Of a stretch of DNA of 5,191 nt, positions 1 through 5,191 are shown piece after piece (the stretch's first letter is position 1; each line of letters starts with the position of its first letter). The notes beneath the pieces are model-generated. The model did not search any database. It was not told the DNA's origin and saw only the letters and a program-made list of their open reading frames with translations. The stretch lies in NCBI GenBank assembly GCA_014799765.1, contig JAAVHK010000121.1, positions 1 to 5,191 on the forward strand, in the 5' to 3' direction. The translations under genes were made by a program, and so were the position numbers. Origin of the DNA: Ruminococcus sp. (GTDB lineage: Bacteria > Bacillota > Clostridia > Oscillospirales > Ruminococcaceae).

Positions 1-43
1 TACAGCGGTTTTGTGTATCATGAAAAAAAATTTTCAAAATCTC

Positions 44-72
44 TTGACAAATACAGCTGAACATGATATAAT
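44..72 (+). promoter_or_regulatory. Consensus sigma-A promoter of the tetR-ABC operon
   Basis: A perfect -35 box TTGACA (44-49) and a perfect -10 box TATAAT (67-72) are separated by exactly 17 bases. The bases TGA directly before the -10 box make it an extended -10 element. Just upstream, 23-40 is almost entirely A and T, with an A8 run followed by TTTT, which fits an UP element for the RNA polymerase alpha subunits. Transcription should start near 78-80, inside the palindrome at 72-95. The match to consensus is seen directly; strength and start site are inferred. Confidence 0.9.
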
Positions 73-95
73 AACAGTGTTATATAACACTGTTA
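72..95. promoter_or_regulatory. 24-bp perfect palindrome, probable TetR-family operator
   Basis: The half-site TAACAGTGTTAT is followed directly by its exact reverse complement ATAACACTGTTA, giving 24 bp of uninterrupted dyad symmetry. It begins on the last base of the -10 box and covers the expected transcription start, so a bound dimer would block RNA polymerase. The nearest gene downstream encodes a TetR-type regulator, whose family commonly represses its own promoter through such sites. Autoregulation of the whole operon is therefore the simplest reading. I noticed no second copy of the half-site elsewhere in the window. Confidence 0.87.
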
Positions 96-112
96 CAAAG
101 GAAGTGTACACT

Positions 113-730
113 ATGAGTGAAACAGAACAGACAACTCTGGAACGGATTCATGATACAGCAAGACGGGAGTTTCTTGAAAAGGGATTCAGAACCGCATCAC
201 TCCGGAATATCGTCAGAACAGCGGGTGTAACAACAGGAGCATTTTATGGATATTTTTCAAGCAAGGAAGCCCTGTTTGCATCTATTGTAGAACCTCACGC
301 TGTGGCGGTTATGGGAAAATTTATGACTACTCAGACAAATTTTGCTGAACTTCCAATAGAAGAACAACCTGAACATATGGGCAAAGAATCTTCTGAATGT
401 TTAAACTGGCTGATTGATTATATGTACAAGAATATGGAAGATTTCAAAATTCTGATTTGCTGTAGTGAAGGAACTCCATACGAAAAATTCGTACATTCTA
501 TGGTTGAAATAGAAGTAGAATATACTTTTAAGTATGTTGAGGTGCTGAAAAGTCTTGGAAATAAAGTTCCTATGCTTGACAGAGAACTTTGTCACATGAT
601 TGCAAGCGGTATGTTTGAGGGCATTTTTGAAGTGATACGGCATGATATGCCAAAGGAACGTGCAGTAGTTTTTGTGAAGCAGCTTCGTGAATTTTATACG
701 GCAGGCTGGCTGAAAATAATGGGACAGTGA
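113..730 (+). CDS. TetR/AcrR-family transcriptional repressor
   Basis: A 205-residue protein of usual TetR length, expected to be a cytoplasmic dimer. The N-terminal DNA-binding domain spans about residues 9-55: a first helix (LERIHDTARREFLEKGF), then the helix-turn-helix (TASLRNIVRTAGVTTGAFYGYF), ending in the typical SSKEALF. Residues 60-205 form the variable all-helical ligand and dimer domain, with no recognisable ligand motif; it contains a CC pair in FKILICCSEG. I chose the ATG at 113 because AAGGA lies 10 bases upstream and because the longer reading from a TTG at 11 would run through the promoter and operator. It is the first gene of the operon, so it probably represses itself and both downstream transporter genes through the palindrome at 72-95. 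The inducer is unknown. The family call is secure; target and ligand are inference. Confidence 0.94.
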   Translation: MSETEQTTLERIHDTARREFLEKGFRTASLRNIVRTAGVTTGAFYGYFSSKEALFASIVEPHAVAVMGKFMTTQTNFAELPIEEQPEHMGKESSECLNWLIDYMYKNMEDFKILICCSEGTPYEKFVHSMVEIEVEYTFKYVEVLKSLGNKVPMLDRELCHMIASGMFEGIFEVIRHDMPKERAVVFVKQLREFYTAGWLKIMGQ

Positions 731-743
731 TGTCCTTTTATTT

Positions 744-777
744 TGAAATTCAGTTAGCTAAAACTAACTTAATATCA
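744..777. promoter_or_regulatory. Imperfect dyad between tetR and the ABC genes, possible second operator
   Basis: Centred between 760 and 761, 13 of 17 base pairs are symmetric. The core arms AGTTAG (752-757) and CTAACT (764-769) match exactly across a 6-base gap, with further matched blocks ATT/AAT and TGA/TCA outside. The TTAG/CTAA half-sites recall DtxR/IdeR-type metal-dependent operators, although the spacing differs from the classical DtxR box. It has no T-run, so it is not an intrinsic terminator. It could be a protein-binding site or a small mRNA hairpin before the first transporter gene. I find no convincing separate promoter here. The symmetry is seen; the role is a guess. Confidence 0.4.
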
Positions 778-786
778 GAAATTTTC

Positions 787-793
787 AAGGAGG
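787..793 (+). promoter_or_regulatory. Shine-Dalgarno sequence that decides the start of the first ABC gene
   Basis: AAGGAGG is a near-perfect ribosome binding site. It leaves only one base before the ATG at 795, which is too close for initiation, but 7 bases before the in-frame GTG at 801, which is ideal. The GTG is therefore the better start. Confidence 0.8.
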
Positions 794-800
794 AATGAAA

Positions 801-2576
801 GTGAAAAAGAACAAAAACCTTTCAGAACTTATGAGTTATGCGGGAAAGCATAGATATCTGACTTACGCATCACTCATATTATCGGTAATCAGTGCATTTC
901 TTGCACTGCTTCCATTTGTGTTCATCTTCTTCATTATAAAAGAGGTGATAGAAGTTGCTCCAAACTATTCGGAAGCGGTTGACGTTGTACGAAACGGATG
1001 GCTTGCAGTTGTATTTGCGTTGATTTCCATTGTGATTTATATCAGCGGTCTGATGTGTTCGCATCTTTCAGCATTCAGAATTGCCGGAAATATGCGTAAA
1101 ACATTGATGTCGCATATTGCAAAGCTGCCTCTCGGTTTTATCGGAGAAATGGGAAGCGGAAAAATCCGTCGTATTGTCAACGACAGCAGTGCAGCTACGG
1201 AAACTTACCTTGCACATCAGCTTCCGGATATGGCAGGAGCGATTGCTACTCCGATTGGTATGATTATTATGTTGTTTTTATTTGACTGGAGATTCGGACT
1301 GATTTGTCTTGTACCGGTGATTCTTGGATTTGCGTCGATGTTTAAAATGGCAGGTCCGAAAATGGCAGATGATATGAAGAATTATCAGAATGCACTTGCT
1401 GATATGAACAACGAGGCTGTCGAGTATGTGCGTGGTATTCCGGTAGTCAAGACATTTGGACAGACAGTGCATACTTTTAAGCGTTTCAAAGGTTCAATAG
1501 ACAACTATTATAAGTTTTGCATTTCTTATTGTAAAAAATGCCGTATGCCTATGCTGTTGTATACGGTTTGTATTAACAGTACTTTTGCATTTCTGATTAC
1601 GCTTGCTTTGATTCTCGCTGGCGGTGAAGCGGTAGCACAGTCGGTATTGCTCAGTTTCATTTTCTATGTGATTTTTACACCTGTTATAGCAACATCTATG
1701 TCAAAGGTTTTGTATATGAGTGAAAATGGAATGGTTGTTGCCGACGCTTTGGAACGTGTACATTCTATCCTTGATATGAAACCTCTGCCTGATGCAGTGA
1801 AGAATGAGAAAACGACAGATAATTCTGTGGAATTCAAAAACGTTTCATTCCGCTACAACGGAGCAGAAACATATGCACTGCAAAATGTGTTGTTTAAGAT
1901 GCAGTCAGGAGAAACGATTGCTCTCGTTGGTCCGTCAGGAGGTGGAAAAACGACAGTTGCAGGTTTGATTTCAAGATTCTGGGACGTTGCTACAGGTGAA
2001 ATAAAAGTCGGTGGTGTGAATGTGAAAAACATAAAAAAATCAGACCTGATGGAAACAATATCTTACGTTTTTCAGGACAGCAAACTTTTAAAGACTTCCA
2101 TTTTTGAAAATGTGAGATTATCAAAACCGAATGCTACACGAAAACAAGTACAAGATGCTTTGCACAAAGCACAGTGTGATGATATTATCACCAAATTACC
2201 GAATGGAATTGATACAGTCATCGGGGCAAAGGGTGTATATCTTTCTGGCGGTGAACAGCAACGAATCGCAATTGCCCGTGTTATGCTGAAAAATGCTCCT
2301 ATCATTATTCTTGATGAAGCGACAGCGTTTGCAGACCCTGAAAATGAGTCTCTTGTGCAGAAAGCATTTGAAGAACTGTCCAAGGATAAAACTGTAATTA
2401 TGATTGCTCATCGTTTGACTACAGTCAGAAATGCAGACAGAATTATTGTGTTAAGGGACGGAAAAATTGAAGAATACGGTACACATGATGCGCTTGAGGA
2501 GAAAAACGGTCTGTATGCAAAGATGTGGAATGATTATCAGACTTCTGTTAGTTGGAAAGTCGGAGGTGCGAAATGA
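801..2576 (+). CDS. ABC transporter, fused membrane and ATPase domains, first half of a heterodimer
   Basis: A 591-residue type IV (exporter-fold) half-transporter in the cell membrane. Six membrane segments lie at about residues 20-48, 67-86, 147-161, 164-182, 249-273 and 281-300. The ATPase domain follows: A-loop Tyr352, Walker A GPSGGGKT (377-384), Q-loop Gln425, signature LSGGE (481-485), Walker B IIILDE with Asp505 and catalytic Glu506, and H-loop His537. All catalytic residues are present. The D-loop reads FADPE where SLDxE is usual. Three cysteines (240, 244, 247) sit just before segment 5. The start is set at GTG 801 by the spacing to AAGGAGG; an ATG at 795 would add two residues. Its stop overlaps the start of the next gene, as expected for partners made in equal amounts. 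It resembles YbtP/IrtA-type proteins from memory; the substrate is not known. Confidence 0.93.
   Translation: MKKNKNLSELMSYAGKHRYLTYASLILSVISAFLALLPFVFIFFIIKEVIEVAPNYSEAVDVVRNGWLAVVFALISIVIYISGLMCSHLSAFRIAGNMRKTLMSHIAKLPLGFIGEMGSGKIRRIVNDSSAATETYLAHQLPDMAGAIATPIGMIIMLFLFDWRFGLICLVPVILGFASMFKMAGPKMADDMKNYQNALADMNNEAVEYVRGIPVVKTFGQTVHTFKRFKGSIDNYYKFCISYCKKCRMPMLLYTVCINSTFAFLITLALILAGGEAVAQSVLLSFIFYVIFTPVIATSMSKVLYMSENGMVVADALERVHSILDMKPLPDAVKNEKTTDNSVEFKNVSFRYNGAETYALQNVLFKMQSGETIALVGPSGGGKTTVAGLISRFWDVATGEIKVGGVNVKNIKKSDLMETISYVFQDSKLLKTSIFENVRLSKPNATRKQVQDALHKAQCDDIITKLPNGIDTVIGAKGVYLSGGEQQRIAIARVMLKNAPIIILDEATAFADPENESLVQKAFEELSKDKTVIMIAHRLTTVRNADRIIVLRDGKIEEYGTHDALEEKNGLYAKMWNDYQTSVSWKVGGAK
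2562..2567 (+). promoter_or_regulatory. Shine-Dalgarno sequence of the second ABC gene, inside the first
   Basis: GGAGGT lies within the last codons of the first ABC gene, five bases before the ATG at 2573. This fixes the start of the second gene at the ATGA overlap rather than at an in-frame TTG at 2552, and points to coupled translation of the two halves. Confidence 0.82.
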
Positions 2577-4306
2577 TAAACAAAATTATGAAAAGGTTTG
2601 CACTTTCAAGAGAGGGTGCAAAGGGGCTTGTTTTGGCAATTACTGCGTGTACTGTCGCTGATATTGTATTGATGTTTCCTGTTGGATTGTTGTACTTTTT
2701 AGTGAGTGATTTTATTGACGGTAAAGTACCAGAAAGTCACTATTTATTGTATGGAATTGGTATCGTGATTGCACTGCTGATGATTTTTCTTTCGGAATTC
2801 TGGAAATACAACGCTACATATTTTTCCACATACCAAGAGTCAGGAAAGTGCAGAATACGTCTTGCAGAAAAACTCCGAAAGCTTCCGCTGTCTTTCTTCG
2901 GAAAAAAGGATATTGCAGATTTAACAAATACAATGCTGGGAGATGTATCTACAACAGAGCAGATGTTTTCTCACTATGTACCGCAGTTTTACGGCTCTAT
3001 TTTCTCCACCTGCCTGATTGCAGTCAGCTTATTCTTTTATGACTGGCGGCTTGCGATTTCTGCTTTGTGGGTACTGCCTGTGGCATTGCTGATTGTCGGT
3101 CTTTCTAAAAAGGCACAGAATTATTTCAGCCGCAAGCAGAATATAGCGCAGATTGCCGTGCAGGATGGCATACAGGAGTGTCTTGAAACAATTCGTGACC
3201 TGAAAAGCAATAACGCTGAAAAAGAATATCTGAATGGATTGTACCAAAAAATTGATACATTGGAAGAACGTCATATCAAGAGTGAGCTTGGCATAGCTAT
3301 GTTTGTCGTACCGGCTCAGATGATTATGAAGCTGGGCATCGCTACTGTTGCACTTGTGGGCAGTTTACTGCTGATAAACGGTACTCTTAGCCTGATTACA
3401 TTCTTTATGTTCCTGCTTGTTGTTTCGAGAATCTATGAACCAATGTCTTTCTCTTTGCAGAATTTAGCAGCGATGAATTCTCTGCAAATCAACATTGACC
3501 GTATGAATGAGATTGAAAACTGTAAGGAGCAGGACGGCAATAAAGCATTCAATCCTGATGGATATGATATTGTTTTTGAAAATGTCGGCTTTGCTTATAA
3601 CAATGATGAAACAGTTCTGCAAAACGTATCGTTTACAGCGAAACAGGGCGAAGTAACAGCTCTCATCGGACCGTCAGGCAGTGGTAAATCTACAGCGGCA
3701 AAACTGGCGGCAAGATTCTGGGATGCAGACAGGGGAAGAATTACAGTCGGCGGAATAGACGTGAAATCTGTTGAACCGGAGAAGCTGCTGACGGCTTTTT
3801 CCATTGTTTTTCAGGATGTTACACTCTTTAACAATACTGTTATGGAAAATATCCGTATCGGCAGAAAAAACGCAACTGATGATGAAGTTATGTCTGCGGC
3901 AAAACTTGCAAACTGCGAAGAATTTGTAGAAAAGCTCCCCGATAAATGGAACAGCAACATTGGTGAAAACGGCAGTTCTCTTTCCGGAGGAGAACGTCAG
4001 CGTATATCCATTGCAAGAGCATTTCTGAAAGATGCACCGATTATTCTTCTTGACGAGGCGACAGCTTCTCTTGACGTAGAAAATGAAACAGCGATTCAGT
4101 CAGCGCTTTCCCGTCTGATTCGAAATAAAACAGTTTTATTGATTGCACACAGAATGCGTACCGTTGCAGGTGCGGATAAGGTTGTCGTTCTGTCAGACGG
4201 AACGGTGATGGAACAGGGGTCGCCTGAAATATTGAGGAAAAAGAACGGCATTTATTCTCACATGGTAAAACTACAAACAGAAAGTCAGAATTGGTCAATC
4301 AGATAA
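2573..4306 (+). CDS. ABC transporter, fused membrane and ATPase domains, second half of a heterodimer
   Basis: A 577-residue half-transporter with the same layout as its upstream partner. Membrane segments lie at about residues 17-47, 57-76, 143-157, 160-178, 242-268 and 272-290. ATPase motifs are the A-loop Tyr342, Walker A GPSGSGKS (366-373), Q-loop Gln414, signature LSGGE (470-474) followed by RQR, Walker B IILLDE with Asp494 and catalytic Glu495, a canonical D-loop SLDVE (499-503) and H-loop His526. Both ATP sites of the heterodimer therefore look active, unlike many heterodimeric exporters with one degenerate site. The start at ATG 2573 overlaps the previous stop (ATGA) and has GGAGGT five bases upstream. 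The membrane half resembles YbtQ/IrtB-type proteins from memory. Possible roles are siderophore uptake, drug efflux or peptide export; the sequence does not decide. Confidence 0.93.
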   Translation: MINKIMKRFALSREGAKGLVLAITACTVADIVLMFPVGLLYFLVSDFIDGKVPESHYLLYGIGIVIALLMIFLSEFWKYNATYFSTYQESGKCRIRLAEKLRKLPLSFFGKKDIADLTNTMLGDVSTTEQMFSHYVPQFYGSIFSTCLIAVSLFFYDWRLAISALWVLPVALLIVGLSKKAQNYFSRKQNIAQIAVQDGIQECLETIRDLKSNNAEKEYLNGLYQKIDTLEERHIKSELGIAMFVVPAQMIMKLGIATVALVGSLLLINGTLSLITFFMFLLVVSRIYEPMSFSLQNLAAMNSLQINIDRMNEIENCKEQDGNKAFNPDGYDIVFENVGFAYNNDETVLQNVSFTAKQGEVTALIGPSGSGKSTAAKLAARFWDADRGRITVGGIDVKSVEPEKLLTAFSIVFQDVTLFNNTVMENIRIGRKNATDDEVMSAAKLANCEEFVEKLPDKWNSNIGENGSSLSGGERQRISIARAFLKDAPIILLDEATASLDVENETAIQSALSRLIRNKTVLLIAHRMRTVAGADKVVVLSDGTVMEQGSPEILRKKNGIYSHMVKLQTESQNWSIR

Positions 4307-4455
4307 AAATACATTTTCTACGATTACATATGAATGTATCATACGTCAGATTTGCAATAAATACAGATTTTGCCATGTGAACGAATTTAGCAAATGTCTC
4401 TAAATGCAATAATATGGATATGTTAAATTTTGGATATAAATATCTTCCGAAAAAG

Positions 4456-4503
4456 AAAAGAGTATCATTTTTCCATAGTCTATGCAGAATATGATACTCT
4501 TTT
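4456..4503 (+). terminator. Strong intrinsic terminator after the ABC operon, probably bidirectional
   Basis: The arms AAAAGAGTATCAT (4456-4468) and ATGATACTCTTTT (4491-4503) pair perfectly over 13 bp around a 22-base loop, and a T-run covers 4500-4505. On the minus strand the A-rich bases 4451-4459 supply a second U-run, so the same hairpin can stop transcription coming from the gene remnant at 4536-4892. It lies 149 bases after the last ABC stop. The stretch 4307-4455 is A+T-rich and shows only short weak repeats and no gene that I can support. Confidence 0.88.
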
Positions 4504-4535
4504 TTATTTGTCGGTATAAAGTCACTTCGGATTTG

Positions 4536-4892
4536 CTATTTTTTAACTGTCACAAATGTCACAACTGCAACATACTGAATATAAATATTGTCGGTTGCTC
4601 CTAAAAAATCCGTGAATACGCTTTTTATACATGGAATACCGTCCCATTGTACAGCGTTCAGATAGTCTTTTATTGGGTGATAGGCATATTTGCGTTCTAT
4701 GATAGTGCAAGCCTGATTAATTGTTTCTATAGATGTTGTAATGTTGTATTCTTCTTCTAAATACAGTTTAATACAGCAGTTTGAATAATCGCTCCAGTCG
4801 GCATCACCGTAAATACGCATCTGTTTCAGTTCATTAAATCTGAAGACCAGAACGCCAATCATAATCATCTTGTTGACGGTCAAGGCTGTCAA
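4536..4892 (-). pseudogene. Remnant of a VapE/VirE-family phage or plasmid ATPase
   Basis: The 118-residue reading contains a stretch typical of the region entering the virulence-associated E domain (PF05272): FNELKQMRIYGDADWSDY at about residues 19-36, IETINQACTIIERKYAYHP at about 55-73, then KDYLNAVQWDGIPC and FLGATDNIYI at 75-105. Intact family members are several hundred residues long and continue into a P-loop ATPase used in replication of phages, satellites and plasmids. Here the match stops after residue 105, a short tail (QYVAVVTFVTVKK) follows and then TAG, so Walker A and B are absent. The first codon is a TTG without a ribosome binding site, and similarity seems to begin only near residue 17, so the 5' end is also lost. 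Cys88 stands where I remember Arg, one transition away, which fits decay. Family call from memory of motifs. Confidence 0.72.
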
Positions 4893-5126
4893 GTAGTCAT
4901 TTTTCCTTATCGAGCGTTACAGCACGTTCTGAATGTTTCTGTAGGCTTATATCCGGATTGCTCCCTTGCTGACCTATACGACGAACTGAATATGCCACCG
5001 GAACTCCGGAAAGCACATCAGAAAAACGATTACGCCGTTATGGAAGCATATGGTTTCGACAGAAAAATAACTGAAAGCGAATGTGTGGCGGAACTCATGA
5101 AGATGTACCAGAAACTCACAAAATAA
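4893..5126 (+). pseudogene. C-terminal remnant of a MmeI/YeeA-type DNA methyltransferase
   Basis: A plus-strand frame ending in TAA at 5124-5126 reads GLYPDCSLADLYDELNMPP (about 4944-5000), ELRKAHQKNDYAVMEAYGF and then CVAELMKMYQKLTK. This matches, from memory, the conserved C-terminus of large class I SAM-dependent DNA methyltransferases of the MmeI/type IIG and IIL kind (LYDxLTMPPELRKAHQxND). Such proteins have roughly 900 or more residues, so more than nine tenths is missing, including the SAM-binding and catalytic parts. The frame stays open back to 4785 but has no start codon with a ribosome binding site; the left boundary given is arbitrary, and convincing similarity begins only around 4917-4945. 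The first ATG in frame is at 4992 and would give 44 residues. Its own terminator still follows it. It cannot act as an enzyme. Confidence 0.68.
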
Positions 5127-5145
5127 CAACTCCGGAGCAGGTGTT

Positions 5146-5178
5146 AATCTTGACTGATACGTTCAGTCGGGATTTTTT
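5146..5178 (+). terminator. Intrinsic terminator after the methyltransferase remnant
   Basis: The arms AATCTTGACTGA (5146-5157) and TCAGTCGGGATT (5163-5174) pair over 12 bp, two of them G-U, around the five-base loop TACGT. A run of six T covers 5173-5178. It sits 19 bases after the TAA at 5124-5126 and is probably the original terminator of the once intact methyltransferase gene. Confidence 0.86.
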
Positions 5179-5191
5179 ATACTTAATGTAA

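Noticed and set aside
21..36. TGAAAA/TTTTCA inverted repeat upstream of the promoter, considered as a terminator of a preceding gene
   Set aside because: The stem is only A+T-rich with one G-C pair and lacks a T-run; it is better read as an A-tract or UP element.
11..112. 34-residue N-terminal extension of the TetR protein from a TTG
   Set aside because: It would begin upstream of the -35 box and be translated through the promoter and operator; the ATG at 113 has a proper ribosome binding site and the normal family start.
795..800. ATG start of the first ABC gene
   Set aside because: Only one base separates it from AAGGAGG; the in-frame GTG at 801 has ideal spacing. The difference is two residues.
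2072..2383. 103-residue antisense reading frame under the ATPase domain
   Set aside because: No ribosome binding site and no recognisable motifs; it mirrors the conserved ATPase coding sequence. The other antisense frames within the operon are the same kind of shadow.
2552..2572. Seven-residue N-terminal extension of the second ABC gene from a TTG
   Set aside because: The GGAGGT at 2562-2567 lies inside this stretch and points to the ATG at 2573, which forms the usual ATGA overlap.
4330..4380. 16-codon reading frame (starts MNVSYVRF) after the ABC operon
   Set aside because: No Shine-Dalgarno sequence and no sign of conservation; the length is expected by chance.
4385..4405. ATTTAG/CTAAAT inverted repeat, considered as a small RNA or operator
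   Set aside because: A 6-bp A+T-rich stem with a 9-base loop is weak and common by chance; no promoter points to it.

Overview
The window suggests a low-GC, Gram-positive gut Clostridia chromosome, probably Ruminococcus-like. The grounds are the A+T-rich base use, strong AGGAGG-type ribosome binding sites, a consensus sigma-A promoter, and the style of the proteins. The genus is my inference from remembered family members, not a search result.

Bases 1-4306 form one compact plus-strand operon. An A-tract and a TTGACA-N17-TATAAT promoter with an extended -10 lead into a perfect 24-bp palindrome (72-95) at the expected start of transcription. A TetR/AcrR-type repressor (113-730) follows. After a 70-base gap holding a second, imperfect dyad come two full-size ABC half-transporters (801-2576 and 2573-4306), joined by an ATGA overlap. 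Each has six membrane segments fused to a complete ATPase domain, so together they should form a heterodimeric exporter-fold transporter. The likely logic is a strong promoter held shut by the repressor until a ligand releases it, raising repressor and transporter together. The protein style recalls the YbtP/YbtQ and IrtA/IrtB group (iron-siderophore uptake with an exporter fold), but the substrate cannot be read from the sequence, and multidrug or peptide export is equally open.

Bases 4307-4535 carry no gene that I can support. They end in a strong hairpin terminator (4456-4503) that could work on both strands.

Bases 4536-5126 look like a scrapyard of mobile or defence genes. A minus-strand fragment of a VapE/VirE-type phage or plasmid ATPase (4536-4892) lies head to head with a plus-strand C-terminal fragment of a MmeI/YeeA-type DNA methyltransferase (ending at 5126). 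Both lack their 5' parts, and the two remnants meet near 4845-4917. A second terminator (5146-5178) closes the methyltransferase remnant.

I see no CRISPR array, tRNA, rRNA or intact insertion sequence. I do not see an undescribed system here. The most notable points are the promoter-operator design, the dyad before the transporter genes, and the double-remnant junction.
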